The notes under the pieces are model-generated. The model did not search any database and was not told the origin of the DNA. It saw only the letters and a list, made by a program, of their open reading frames with translations. Source: a virus. Taken from it: a stretch of DNA of 64,000 nt. The stretch is from positions 124,001 to 188,000 of IMG/VR virus record IMGVR_UViG_3300034050_000451, one strand, 5' to 3'. Of this stretch, positions 33,675 to 42,444 are shown in pieces (within the stretch, counting starts at the first letter, position 1; every line of letters starts with the position of its first letter). Both the position numbers and the translations under genes were made by a program.

Positions 33675-33719
33675 ATAAAGTTATCAACAGCCAATTGTGG
33701 ATAAATAAAGTTATCAACA
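33673..33719. repeat. 17-bp direct repeat flanking a DnaA box
   Basis: AAATAAAGTTATCAACA at 33673-33689 and 33703-33719 (period 30). Confidence 0.8.
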
Positions 33720-33774
33720 CTCATAAGCCATTGAGGATGAGCCCGTTATGAAATTCTTTGTTCATAACTTTATT

Positions 33775-33804
33775 TTGCTATGTGAAATATTTTTTGTATC
33801 TTTG
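33775..33804 (+). promoter_or_regulatory. Host-type promoter, plus strand
   Basis: TTG-N19-TATCTTTG; divergent from the promoter at 33644. Confidence 0.7.
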
Positions 33805-33810
33805 TACCCT

Positions 33811-34104
33811 TTTAGCCCCGTTTTTAGCTATCGCCAGGGTTTGTCACCATTGGCTTGGGATTCCGTAATGGGATTGGGATGGGATTGCTCGGAGAAGTGT
33901 GGTAAAACCATAGGGAGAAAAGCTAGGAGCTAAACACATCCCCCCTTAAGCTTCTCAACCCGGTTGATAGGTTGCTTTTCCACATCCTCTTTTCAACAAT
34001 GTGGTAAGTGGTGGGAATTTGTGGGAGAAAGTGGTAAGGATTCATTGACATTAGGTGTTAATACCTCTTTATATCAAAATCAAGGAGCCCCTTTGGGTGG
34101 GGCT
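33811..34104 (+). ncRNA. Candidate small non-coding RNA
   Basis: About 290 nt bounded by a plus-strand promoter and a stem AGCCCC/GGGGCT. Longest ATG frame is under 10 codons. Located at the DnaA-box cluster, so a replication-control RNA is conceivable. Confidence 0.5.
34086..34104 (+). terminator. Terminator-like stem
   Basis: 6-bp stem AGCCCC/GGGGCT followed by only a short U run. Confidence 0.55.
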
Positions 34105-34180
34105 TTCGGTGTAGTTAAATTTTCGGGGGTATCACAATAGCGATTTGAGAGTGGTGTAGCTTGAGTGTGTAAGGGTTTCG

Positions 34181-34333
34181 TTAGCCCTCTATCTCTTCTA
34201 CTAGTATTTCCTTTATCTTATCTATCTTCTCTCTTACTTCTTCCATTTCTTCTTTTCCTTCTACTATCTCTTCTATTTCCATTAGGGTGAATAGTATCTT
34301 TAATAAGACCTTTTGGTTTTGATTTGTTTTCAT
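34181..34333 (-). CDS. Small coiled-coil protein
   Basis: 50 residues, almost entirely a charged helix rich in Glu, Lys and Ile. Clear ATG, no recognisable promoter. Unknown function. Confidence 0.5.
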   Translation of the reverse strand: MKTNQNQKVLLKILFTLMEIEEIVEGKEEMEEVREKIDKIKEILVEEIEG

Positions 34334-34493
34334 CTGAGTGGGGTGTTAGTGAGTTAGTACTTCCCTTATATATAGGGAGTTCTTTTGATTTTTGTTTATT
34401 CTCTATACGTTATGTATCTATACTACTACTATTACTATTCTTAGCTGATTTATTTTTATCATTGGTTTCACAGCTCCAGTTTGGATTGGACAT
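34334..34493. other. Gene-free stretch
   Basis: AT-rich, no gene or promoter recognised. Confidence 0.3.
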
Positions 34494-34521
34494 TAAAAAA
34501 CCCACCTTTTCGGGGTGGGTT
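34494..34521 (-). terminator. Rho-independent terminator
   Basis: 8-bp stem AACCCACC/GGTGGGTT with six U. Confidence 0.9.
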
Positions 34522-34530
34522 AGGATTCGT

Positions 34531-34725
34531 TTAAATATCCGTTTCATTCTTATAGTGATTTTCATAATAATCTTCACTCATTAGAATTCCACCTATCATT
34601 TGGTTTATAACCACAGCTTCATTCCAGCTATTATATTTGTAGACATTTGTATCCTTTACAATTACCCAATTTTTTTGTTGAGTAATATCCCGCCTATCCA
34701 TCCAATTCCATTCGTTACTACTCAT
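34531..34725 (-). CDS. Unknown small protein
   Basis: 64 residues, Asn/Trp/Tyr-rich. Stop is followed by a strong terminator. Start overlaps the upstream gene stop by one base. Confidence 0.5.
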   Translation of the reverse strand: MSSNEWNWMDRRDITQQKNWVIVKDTNVYKYNSWNEAVVINQMIGGILMSEDYYENHYKNETDI

Positions 34726-35450
34726 TATAATGTTCGATTCATATTTTCAATTAATTCCATAAACCCCCATTGAAATTTCCTTCCAGAGTACATATGAATA
34801 TAGGAGTTCATTCTACCTAGTCCAAAATCCTTCCATCCTTCACCATTTGCTAGTAACTTAAGCGATAGCTGCTCCATTATCAATTCCGGCAGTACTAACC
34901 GATTCCCAGTTTCCCTTGATTTTTTGAAATAGAATTCCTTAATAGCATAGAATGTATCCATATACAATTTCATATGCTCAGGGTTCTTAAACGATAGTAA
35001 CCCTACGTTATGAGCTCCATCCCATATTGGACTCCAATGTGGAAAAATCTCTTTGATTCCCCATTCATCAAATACTTGAATATTATTTGCATAGTACTTA
35101 TCCCCAATTTCACCATCGTTAAAATCATATAGTACATCGTAACTATCAGGTATGATAAGTGGTTCTGCTAAAAACACATCCCCATCCATATGAATAAAAT
35201 CACCGGTTTCTCTTTTCATTGCTTCAAACTTCGGTTCGCACCATAGGTAATTCTCAGTATTCTTTTCCAAAAACTTCACTTCATTTACAAAATTCCCCAA
35301 TTCGTTAGCTCCCCTTTCATCCGTATAAAGTGTAATTGGATGAAATCTTCTAGCCATTTTGATTGAACATTGAAACAATTCCAATTGCCCTTTGATATAA
35401 GGTTCACCAAATCCGTTTGGTGTTGTTGTTAAGGTTTGTACTATTCTCAT
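34725..35450 (-). CDS. Glycosyltransferase-like protein
   Basis: 241 residues. ITLYTDERGA near residue 40 and FIHMDGDVFLAEPL around 88 form the nucleotide-sugar and DxD metal site of a GT-A-type enzyme; WDGAHNVGLLSF and a late HMYSGRK block support this. Probably adds a sugar to a host glycan. Neighbouring sugar genes lie 3-6 kb away. Confidence 0.65.
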   Translation of the reverse strand: MRIVQTLTTTPNGFGEPYIKGQLELFQCSIKMARRFHPITLYTDERGANELGNFVNEVKFLEKNTENYLWCEPKFEAMKRETGDFIHMDGDVFLAEPLIIPDSYDVLYDFNDGEIGDKYYANNIQVFDEWGIKEIFPHWSPIWDGAHNVGLLSFKNPEHMKLYMDTFYAIKEFYFKKSRETGNRLVLPELIMEQLSLKLLANGEGWKDFGLGRMNSYIHMYSGRKFQWGFMELIENMNRTL

Positions 35451-35581
35451 TCTATTGGTTCTTTACATTGTGGACATACAGTTGGTGTTTTTGTATAGAA
35501 TACGTTACCGCATTTCTTACAAACTTTCATTTCATCATCACGCCATTCCAAATCTGGGTATCCTATATCTGAATTATTCAT
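35447..35581 (-). CDS. Small zinc-ribbon protein
   Basis: 44 residues with two CxxC pairs (CKKCGN and CPQCKE), a zinc ribbon. Overlaps hemA by 8 bp and the glycosyltransferase by 4 bp. Unknown role. Confidence 0.6.
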   Translation of the reverse strand: MNNSDIGYPDLEWRDDEMKVCKKCGNVFYTKTPTVCPQCKEPIE

Positions 35582-36587
35582 TGTTAATAATATACTTTTT
35601 CACAAATTCAACCCCATTGTTGATTTGTAGTTCAAATTTATCCAATCTTACCTTCATTATATCCTTAGCTTTTGGTATCTCACCTTGCCTCATTTTCAAA
35701 GTTGCATCCTTTACCTTAGATAATCCATCCACATCAATCAGTTTTATATTCGATTGAGTTCCAATCAGCGGGTCCACATTTTGTGGTACTGATAAATCGA
35801 TTATAACTTTGGTACCTTCCACATCATTAAAATTTATGATATGATAGTCCGCATTGGTTGCTACTATAATGATATCAGCCAATTTAATATACCTTTGGAG
35901 GCTTGAATATCTATCACTTTTTACATCCAATTGTTTTGCTATCTTATCTGATAACGATTCAGTTCGATTCAATAACGTAATTTCGTTGGTATCCAATTCC
36001 GTAATGATATTTCTCATTGTGGCTCTACCCATCTTACCAGCACCAATTACCAAAATCGTTTTGTTCTGAATATCGGTTACATTTTCCTTAATATATTCAA
36101 CAGCTGCGTTTGATACTGATACTGAACCCTCTGATATTTTAGTTTCTGAACGTATTGTTTTAGCTATCGATTGTGCAAAGTTGGTTATCTTTTCAAAATA
36201 CCCACCCAACTTAGCTGAAATACCTGCCATTCTAAGTGCATCCTTAATCTGACCAGCCACTTCATAATCACCCAATAACTGAGAGTCCATTCCAGATGCA
36301 ACTTCTACTAAATGTTCAAAACATTCCCTATCATTAATGTAATATGCTTCTCTTTTGAATAGTTCCATATCACCATCACCTACCAAAAGTTTCAAAAGTT
36401 CATCCTCTGGTTGGTCAAATGAATAGATTTCAGTTCTATTACAAGTTGAAATGATAAAAAAATGAAATAATCCGCTATTAGAATACCTTTCTAAAATAGC
36501 AGATTCAGTTAGTGCAAATTTACTTCTTACAGATAACTCAGTTTTTTTATAACTAATACCAACACAATTTAGTGGTTTAAATATCAT
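35574..36587 (-). CDS. hemA: Glutamyl-tRNA reductase
   Basis: 337 residues. ISTCNRTEIYS carries the catalytic Cys at residue 49; SGMDSQLLGDYEVAGQIK is the family block around the conserved Gly-Glu region (here Asp-Tyr-Glu); VIGAGKMGRATMRN is the NADPH site. GluTR reduces glutamate on tRNA(Glu) to glutamate-1-semialdehyde for heme and tetrapyrrole synthesis. Bacterial enzymes are about 415 residues; here the C-terminal dimerisation part is shortened. A phage copy is very unusual. The phage also encodes tRNA-Glu(UUC). Confidence 0.9.
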   Translation of the reverse strand: MIFKPLNCVGISYKKTELSVRSKFALTESAILERYSNSGLFHFFIISTCNRTEIYSFDQPEDELLKLLVGDGDMELFKREAYYINDRECFEHLVEVASGMDSQLLGDYEVAGQIKDALRMAGISAKLGGYFEKITNFAQSIAKTIRSETKISEGSVSVSNAAVEYIKENVTDIQNKTILVIGAGKMGRATMRNIITELDTNEITLLNRTESLSDKIAKQLDVKSDRYSSLQRYIKLADIIIVATNADYHIINFNDVEGTKVIIDLSVPQNVDPLIGTQSNIKLIDVDGLSKVKDATLKMRQGEIPKAKDIMKVRLDKFELQINNGVEFVKKYIINNE

Positions 36588-36787
36588 TCTTCATTAAGGT
36601 ATTTGATAAGATTAATAATTGTAATTGTGAAAAAAACCGGCCATACAATAACCATCAAAGCTCTTTCAAAATTATTAAATTGTAATTCATCATCACCTCC
36701 TCTTGATAGGAGCCAATCATAAAACATAGTAAATCCAAATCCTAAAACTAAATATATTAAAATTTCTTGTCCATATTGTAACATCAT
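36584..36787 (-). CDS. Small membrane protein
   Basis: 67 residues from the ATG at 36787. Two transmembrane helices (ILIYLVLGFGFTMFYDWL; ALMVIVWPVFFTITIINL). Its end overlaps hemA by four bases. Unknown. Confidence 0.55.
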   Translation of the reverse strand: MMLQYGQEILIYLVLGFGFTMFYDWLLSRGGDDELQFNNFERALMVIVWPVFFTITIINLIKYLNEE

Positions 36788-36789
36788 AA

Positions 36790-36981
36790 CTAATACTTTT
36801 TTGTTAAATTTTCCACATCCCACATTTGTTGTGAGATTTCAATTTTTCTTTCTAATTGTATAATAGCTTCTTTTTGAGCTTGAATATACTCCTGCATTAA
36901 ATAAATTTGGTGTTTTAATCTACCATTTTCTTCATCCAATTCCCGTTTATCTTTGAAGTATTTTTTAATTTTTTCTATCAT
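36790..36981 (-). CDS. Small coiled-coil protein
   Basis: 63 residues, basic N-terminus and a long coiled coil. Sits between the IMPDH-like gene and a membrane protein. Function unknown. Confidence 0.5.
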   Translation of the reverse strand: MIEKIKKYFKDKRELDEENGRLKHQIYLMQEYIQAQKEAIIQLERKIEISQQMWDVENLTKKY

Positions 36982-38055
36982 TTATAGTAAGTGAGGTTTG
37001 CCTTCAGTTAATCCGGCGTTAGTTACTTGAACCCATTTTGGGCTGAATTCAGATATTGAATTTGCACCACCATAAGATAGTGCCGATTTTACTCCATCCA
37101 ATAATCCATTTATTACATATTTTACTCCACCTTTATAAGGTATAATAGTTGATTCACCTTCTACGTTTCTAGCTGCCTGTCCATGTGATACCTTAGTTTC
37201 TAATGATGCTGAACCTCTATAACGTTTATACAATCCGTTTCCTTTTTCAATAATTTGACCGGGTGATTCATCAGTTCCAGCAATTAGTGAACCAATCATA
37301 ACACAATCTGCTCCAACCGCTAACGCTTTAGCAATATCACCACTTCCTCTAATTCCACCATCAGCCATAATTGGTACATTTGATATCGTAGCGATATCCT
37401 CAATACAACTTACATTTGGTACACCAAACCCAGTTTTGATTCGAGTAGTACAAAGTGAACCTCCACCAATTCCAACTCTCAATCCATCTGCCCCAGCTGA
37501 TTCTAATGCTACAGCTGCCTCAGCAGTTGCGATATTACCCGCAATGATATCCACCTTTTCAAATAGTGGATTTTGTTTACACCATACAATCATATCGATT
37601 ACATTTTGGTGATGTCCATGCGCTACATCGATAACCAAAATATTGGCACCAGCTTCTACCAATTTAGTAGCTCTTACCTTATCTTCTCCCTGAACACCAA
37701 TTGCAGCCATAATTGGAATTTGTTTAATTTCAGCATGCCAATCATCATACATAATTCCCCAATCTTCATATGGACCACCAAACCCATCACCATAGATTTT
37801 ATAGCTTAACATTTTAATTTGTTTAGCTTGCTCTTCAATTGACATAAATCGGTGAATACATCCAACACCTCCCATTAGAAACATTTTGAATGCCATATCT
37901 AATTCACACACCGTATCCATTGGGGATGCTACTAATGGATTCATTAATCCATATCGTCTACTTACCAATGTATTTAGATTAATGTTTTGGCGGGAGTTTA
38001 CGTTTGAATACGCTGGTACCAATTGGATATCATCGTATGTAAGTGATTGTTTCAT
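36982..38055 (-). CDS. IMP dehydrogenase/GMP reductase family protein
   Basis: 357 residues, TIM barrel without the CBS pair of full IMPDH. LTYDDIQLVPAYSNV, NPLVASPMDTV, and the catalytic loop GGGSLCTTR with its Cys are present, as is MADGGIRGSGDIAKAL. The C-terminal NVEGESTIIPYKG block is closer to GMP reductase than to IMPDH. It would balance guanine and adenine nucleotide pools. Which reaction it performs is open. Confidence 0.85.
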   Translation of the reverse strand: MKQSLTYDDIQLVPAYSNVNSRQNINLNTLVSRRYGLMNPLVASPMDTVCELDMAFKMFLMGGVGCIHRFMSIEEQAKQIKMLSYKIYGDGFGGPYEDWGIMYDDWHAEIKQIPIMAAIGVQGEDKVRATKLVEAGANILVIDVAHGHHQNVIDMIVWCKQNPLFEKVDIIAGNIATAEAAVALESAGADGLRVGIGGGSLCTTRIKTGFGVPNVSCIEDIATISNVPIMADGGIRGSGDIAKALAVGADCVMIGSLIAGTDESPGQIIEKGNGLYKRYRGSASLETKVSHGQAARNVEGESTIIPYKGGVKYVINGLLDGVKSALSYGGANSISEFSPKWVQVTNAGLTEGKPHLL

Positions 38056-38070
38056 GTAACTTTTTGGTTT

Positions 38071-38280
38071 TTATTTTGTTTGATAAACTAAGGTATCCAA
38101 TTCAGTAATAGGAGCGTTCATAAGTTTTCTATAAACTCTACATCCAAATTTCTTACGGGTTGATGCAGATTCACTATCCGCATATCGTTGTGCTATAAAT
38201 TGAGAATCACAAACTGCTACTAAGTAACAACGTCCGTTTAAATCACCACCCTCATATGCTAATATTACAAATGTTTCCAT
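38071..38280 (-). CDS. Unknown small protein
   Basis: 69 residues. First gene after the promoter at 38298-38328, with an AAGTTATG start. No family recognised. Confidence 0.55.
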   Translation of the reverse strand: METFVILAYEGGDLNGRCYLVAVCDSQFIAQRYADSESASTRKKFGCRVYRKLMNAPITELDTLVYQTK

Positions 38281-38297
38281 AACTTATTTTATTTATA

Positions 38298-38328
38298 CAA
38301 ATATACGAAAAATTATCGATATCTACAA
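38298..38328 (-). promoter_or_regulatory. Host-type promoter for hemA/IMPDH operon
   Basis: TTG-N20-TATATTTG; leader nearly identical to those at 62773 and 63424. Confidence 0.85.
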
Positions 38329-40035
38329 GCTTTTCGATAAAATTTCTTCAACAATTTGAATATCTTCGGGATAATCAACTGCATGGGATTGGTTATCTAA
38401 CATAACCATTTTAATTTTATGCCCCATCTCTAAAAATCTAATGATTTCAATATCCTCATCATATTCTAATGGAGTTTTTTTACCAAAACTACTAAATTCT
38501 TTAAGGTGCTCTCTATTAAATGCGTATATACATACCTGCTTTTTGGGATGGTTACCATTACCTGTTTTGGTTCCGGGTATTGGATTCCTAGACATATAGA
38601 TTAACTCATCATTTAAATTGGTAATTACTTTTGGTATTTTCTTATCCTCTACATTTTCATGTTTGTTTAAATAAGACATACAATTTACAATATGGTTTGG
38701 ATATTTCAACTTAGCTTGAATTACCTTATCAATATCAGTTGGGTCCAATAATGGTTCATCACCTTGGATATTTATAATAATATCAGCATCAATTTCCATT
38801 GTTGCTTCAGCAACTCTATCAGTTCCAGTTAAACAAGAATCTGAAGTTAATATTACATTATATCCATAGCTGTTAACTAAATCTACAATTTCTTCATTTT
38901 CAGTTGCTATATACACATTTTCAATTCCAACTGAATTCTTAGCTATTTCAGCAACCCAAATAATCATTTCTTTATTTTGGATTTTTGCTAATGGTTTTCC
39001 TGGGAATCTTGAAGATTTGTATCTTGCTGGAATAACAACTGCTATTTTTGGTTTTAATGTTTTTTCAATCTTTGAATAATCGTAAGTTTCTGAATTTTCA
39101 ATATCCAATAAAATATTCTCTATTCTATTTGGATTTAAAAATGAAGATTGTAATGTTTGTGGATATAATGGATGAATGTGCTTCATTCCACTTATCATAT
39201 AATTGTGAGTAAATCCCCAATTGTGAGTTATATGTAATGGAATCATCCAATCCGTTAAAACTTTATGAAGTGGTGATGAATTATATAATTTGAATTTGTA
39301 TTGCAAATATGTAACTAATTGTTCGGTCTTTACGTTTCCAACACCCCTACCCATTCCTAATAATGTACCATCCAACCACACTACACCTTCCTCTAAAGCA
39401 GATATACAATTAGCGAATGCTAATCCAATGTTATCATGTGTATGAATACCAATATCACATCCAAATTCTTTAAAAATTTTAACAATTTCTTTTACTTTAC
39501 TTGGTTCAACATTACCATATGAATCAGCAAAATATAATGCTATTGGATTAACATTTACTAATTTACTAAAATCTCGCATTTCATCATCCGATAACATAGA
39601 AATACTCATCAAATTTATCATCAAATCATATCCTTTATTTTTTATATGATTTGCAATTCCAATTGAGTGGGTTATTTCAGAATGTTTTATTGCCAATCTA
39701 CAAATTGAAAATGGTGAATCGGATTTTTGATGAATAATATTATCAATCAATGCAAAATCAATAGAATCTCCTTTAATAAAATCTTTAGCATCAATCATAA
39801 ATGCTAATTTAGAATTTAGTGGTAATCTATATTCTAATATTTCCCAAATAAATCTATCATTACATTTTCTAAATTGCCCACCTTTTAGTGGTGATTTATA
39901 ACCAATCTCAATAACATCCACACCAGACGTATCCAATGAAAATACTAAATCTTTAACCATTTTTGGTTCAAAATTCCAATTGGTATAGTATCCACCATCT
40001 CTTAAAGTACAATCTAAAATTTTAACCTTTTTCAT
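38323..40035 (-). CDS. Fusion: DRE-TIM aldolase plus KdsB-type CMP-sugar synthetase
   Basis: 570 residues in two parts. Residues 1 to about 310 open with KILDCTLRDGGYYTNW, the DRE-TIM metallolyase/aldolase signature, with FADSYGN and GIHTHDNIGLA metal motifs. Residues about 335-570 start IAVVIPARYKSSRFPGKPLA and include NIQGDEPLLD, as in CMP-Kdo synthetase. The N-part would make or break a C-C bond in a keto-sugar; the C-part would activate it as CMP-sugar. One continuous frame, no frameshift. The next genes encode a HAD phosphatase and a GT29-like transferase. Confidence 0.85.
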   Translation of the reverse strand: MKKVKILDCTLRDGGYYTNWNFEPKMVKDLVFSLDTSGVDVIEIGYKSPLKGGQFRKCNDRFIWEILEYRLPLNSKLAFMIDAKDFIKGDSIDFALIDNIIHQKSDSPFSICRLAIKHSEITHSIGIANHIKNKGYDLMINLMSISMLSDDEMRDFSKLVNVNPIALYFADSYGNVEPSKVKEIVKIFKEFGCDIGIHTHDNIGLAFANCISALEEGVVWLDGTLLGMGRGVGNVKTEQLVTYLQYKFKLYNSSPLHKVLTDWMIPLHITHNWGFTHNYMISGMKHIHPLYPQTLQSSFLNPNRIENILLDIENSETYDYSKIEKTLKPKIAVVIPARYKSSRFPGKPLAKIQNKEMIIWVAEIAKNSVGIENVYIATENEEIVDLVNSYGYNVILTSDSCLTGTDRVAEATMEIDADIIINIQGDEPLLDPTDIDKVIQAKLKYPNHIVNCMSYLNKHENVEDKKIPKVITNLNDELIYMSRNPIPGTKTGNGNHPKKQVCIYAFNREHLKEFSSFGKKTPLEYDEDIEIIRFLEMGHKIKMVMLDNQSHAVDYPEDIQIVEEILSKSL

Positions 40036-40039
40036 AAAT

Positions 40040-40423
40040 TTATTTTATATACTTTATGTGTTCTAATGTATCTGTCCAATTTTTAAAAGTAAATCCTTTA
40101 TCATCCACATAAACAAATGCGTTTGGTTTACCCCAAACTACATCCGAAATGTATTGTTTAAAATTATAAGATTCCAACCAATCCCAAATTAACTCAGTTC
40201 CTGTTTTATCATTAATCAATGGTCTGTTTGGGTTTGATTTGCAACTGAATATTACTATTTTATAATTATCACTTAGATACTTCAACGCAGTTTCAGTTCC
40301 TTCCATTGGTTCACCATATATAGTACCATCAAAAAATCCTTTAGAATCATTATGAATTACTCCATCAAAATCTAATGCAACTACCTTTTTAGATTTTTCC
40401 AAAAACTCAGCAAAATCTCCCAT
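40040..40423 (-). CDS. HAD-family phosphatase
   Basis: 127 residues. Motif I VVALDFDGVIHND, motif II IVIFSCKSN, motif III/IV VYVDDKG. Small HAD without a large cap. In this gene order it could remove phosphate from the keto-sugar before CMP activation, like KdsC in Kdo synthesis; a nucleotidase is the alternative. Confidence 0.75.
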   Translation of the reverse strand: MGDFAEFLEKSKKVVALDFDGVIHNDSKGFFDGTIYGEPMEGTETALKYLSDNYKIVIFSCKSNPNRPLINDKTGTELIWDWLESYNFKQYISDVVWGKPNAFVYVDDKGFTFKNWTDTLEHIKYIK

Positions 40424-41017
40424 TTATATTAAAGTTATGTTTGAAATATTTTTAAGTATATTAAACTCATAATTAATATTATGAGCCGGTCCAACTATAC
40501 CCGCTTTCTTAGCTTCTGCAACTTCATCATATGTGGGGTCATAATAGTGACCTGTTTTATTTCCATCAAACCCAATCAAATGAACATTTTTATTAAAAAA
40601 TAAAGATAAATTTAATGCTAATGAGGTTCCAGATGTTAACCTAGCAGTTGATTCATTCATATATGGATGCGAAACATTTAATAATCGAGTGTTGGGTTGT
40701 ATATGTAAAATTTCTCTTTTACTGTTACCACGTATTTCCGATGTAGTAAATAACTGAGTTTTGTTTACATATTTTTCAAAATTAGGTAGCATGTATTTTG
40801 TATGTGGTAATGTAAAATCACTACAATGGAAAGATATTGCTGATACTTTTGTTCCAACATCACCCTCATACCCTTCTATTTGAAAATCATTAAACCTAAT
40901 TACACATTCATACGAATCTATAAATTCCCCTTGATTATCCATTTTACCATTACCAACTAATAGTACAGTATCTGGAAAACTTTTAAATAAAGATTGTACC
41001 GAATCGTATTTTTGCAT
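40424..41017 (-). CDS. GT29-like sialyltransferase
   Basis: 197 residues. VLLVGNGKMDNQGEFIDSYE followed by VIRFNDFQ resembles sialylmotif L, and TSGTSLALNLSLFF with HLIGFDGNKTGHYYDP resembles sialylmotif S and its VS-type His. It would use a CMP-activated acidic sugar, matching the CMP-sugar synthetase domain next door. Shorter than animal enzymes and without a membrane anchor. Confidence 0.75.
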   Translation of the reverse strand: MQKYDSVQSLFKSFPDTVLLVGNGKMDNQGEFIDSYECVIRFNDFQIEGYEGDVGTKVSAISFHCSDFTLPHTKYMLPNFEKYVNKTQLFTTSEIRGNSKREILHIQPNTRLLNVSHPYMNESTARLTSGTSLALNLSLFFNKNVHLIGFDGNKTGHYYDPTYDEVAEAKKAGIVGPAHNINYEFNILKNISNITLI

Positions 41018-41025
41018 ATCCGATA

Positions 41026-41433
41026 TTATTTAAACCATCCGATTTTCTTTCCTTCTTTTTTACGTCTATCGTATTCCTCAACTGAACCCGGATATCTAAA
41101 TGCCCATACCCCAATCAATATGAATGTAAATGCTGCATATCCAACAATTCTAAGTGGAACTGTAAAGTACATTGATATAAGTGAAATACTCATTACAATT
41201 ACCATCATAATTCTACCTTTGTTTGGATACACCCTTTTGGTTTCCCAATTGGTTAGGTATTTTCCAAAGATTTTGTGTTCATGCAACCACTTATCCAATT
41301 CAGGAGATGATTTTGAGAATGCCCAAGCGGCCAAAAGTGCGAAGAAAGTTGTAGGTACACCCGGAGTAATCACTCCAATGTATGCACAACCTACGAATAA
41401 AAGCCCCAAGGCTCTCCATAACCATTTTTTCAT
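41026..41433 (-). CDS. DUF454 (YbaN-like) membrane protein
   Basis: 135 residues with three to four transmembrane helices. GVITPGVPTTFFALLAAWAFSKSSP is the DUF454 signature, followed by the WL.....FG.YL motif (KWLHEHKIFGKYL). Function of the family is unknown. Located between the sugar genes and the lysis-like genes. Confidence 0.8.
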   Translation of the reverse strand: MKKWLWRALGLLFVGCAYIGVITPGVPTTFFALLAAWAFSKSSPELDKWLHEHKIFGKYLTNWETKRVYPNKGRIMMVIVMSISLISMYFTVPLRIVGYAAFTFILIGVWAFRYPGSVEEYDRRKKEGKKIGWFK

Positions 41434-41438
41434 ATAAA

Positions 41439-41621
41439 TTATCGTTTAAGTATAAGTACTAATGCTAAAATAAATAGAACTATTCCAATTGGTATCCAAA
41501 GAGGAGCAGTTACCCACCACCAAGACCAATCAATATAGTTTGTTAATTTTAAAGTCATAAAGATTAGGAATAATATCATACCCAATCCGATTCCGTTGCT
41601 GTTATTATTTGAATTTGCCAT
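41439..41621 (-). CDS. Small membrane protein, possible holin
   Basis: 60 residues, two transmembrane helices (MILFLIFMTLKLTNYI; LWIPIGIVLFILALVLIL) and a short basic tail. It precedes the glucosaminidase by 1 bp, an arrangement compatible with a holin, though this is inference. Confidence 0.55.
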   Translation of the reverse strand: MANSNNNSNGIGLGMILFLIFMTLKLTNYIDWSWWWVTAPLWIPIGIVLFILALVLILKR

Positions 41622-41622
41622 T

Positions 41623-42189
41623 TTAATTAAAATATTGTTTTAAATTATTAGTTTCGATAGTTTTCTTTAATACTTCAACATATCTTTTATCCGAAGCGTA
41701 ACTATTAGAAAGGTATTGGTAGTATTCTGCTTCAGTATTTATTGTTGCCAAATACCTACATTGGTAAAATGCGTAATCATAAACTGATTCTCGCCAACTT
41801 TGATAAAATGCGTGATTGTTCTGAGTTCCACCAGCAGTAGTTACTCTCTGCTTAGCTTCTTTCATTCCAAATAGGTTATGGTTTTCTTTGAAAATATTAC
41901 TTTTCCACTTACCAGTTTCAATCATAGACTGAGCCATTACAATATGTGGAAACTTAACGTTTAATTCCTTTAAAAGTTCAACCAATTTATCTTCACTAAA
42001 TTTATTTTGCTCAGCGGTCATATTCAATACAATCAATTCCTTTTCATAATTTTCCAATGATTGAATTTTAGCATACCTACCAATTGTAAATGAAATAGCT
42101 ACTAAACTAATACAAGTTAGTATAACCATTTTAACTGTTTTCAAATCTTTTTTGAATACTAAGTTTGTTCTATCGTACTTATAAATCAT
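41623..42189 (-). CDS. Glucosaminidase-type endolysin with N-terminal anchor
   Basis: 188 residues. An N-terminal transmembrane or signal-anchor helix (VKMVILTCISLVAISFTI), then a FlgJ/LytG-type glucosaminidase domain: MAQSMIETGKWKSNIFKENHNLFGMK and YQSWRESVYDYAFY. The catalytic Glu lies in the IETG block. It would cut the glycan strand of murein for release. Candidate holin gene adjacent. Confidence 0.85.
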   Translation of the reverse strand: MIYKYDRTNLVFKKDLKTVKMVILTCISLVAISFTIGRYAKIQSLENYEKELIVLNMTAEQNKFSEDKLVELLKELNVKFPHIVMAQSMIETGKWKSNIFKENHNLFGMKEAKQRVTTAGGTQNNHAFYQSWRESVYDYAFYQCRYLATINTEAEYYQYLSNSYASDKRYVEVLKKTIETNNLKQYFN

Positions 42190-42192
42190 AAT

Positions 42193-42444
42193 TTATTTTT
42201 TTAATTTACCATTAATGTACTGAGTTCTTAATGATTTAGCCTCAATGTATTGAGTTCGTAATTCGTTAAGAACTTCAGCTTGAATTTCATCATAATAACC
42301 TTTAGTTTCAATATCGGTTATCATTTCCCTTACCGTTTGAACTGTACTTGTCCAATCTTCCATTTGTTCATCACGCAACCATTCATCCAAATCAAATAAG
42401 AATTTAGATTGCTTTCTATCTAAAAAAATGGTTTTTTTACTCAT
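42193..42444 (-). CDS. Unknown small acidic protein
   Basis: 83 residues, helical. The C-terminus repeats LRTQYIEAKS/LRTQYINGK, a short tandem duplication. No family recognised. Confidence 0.5.
   Translation of the reverse strand: MSKKTIFLDRKQSKFLFDLDEWLRDEQMEDWTSTVQTVREMITDIETKGYYDEIQAEVLNELRTQYIEAKSLRTQYINGKLKK

Larger units (their letters stand above)
33498..33984. other. DnaA-box cluster, candidate replication origin
   Basis: Perfect box TTATCCACA on the minus strand (33696-33704), TTATCAACA twice (33681, 33711) and TTTTCCACA twice (33498, 33976), in a gene-free AT-rich stretch between divergent promoters. Origin function is inferred. Confidence 0.5.

Noticed and set aside
33748-33933. 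61-codon plus-strand frame
   Set aside because: It would begin upstream of the promoter that transcribes the region.
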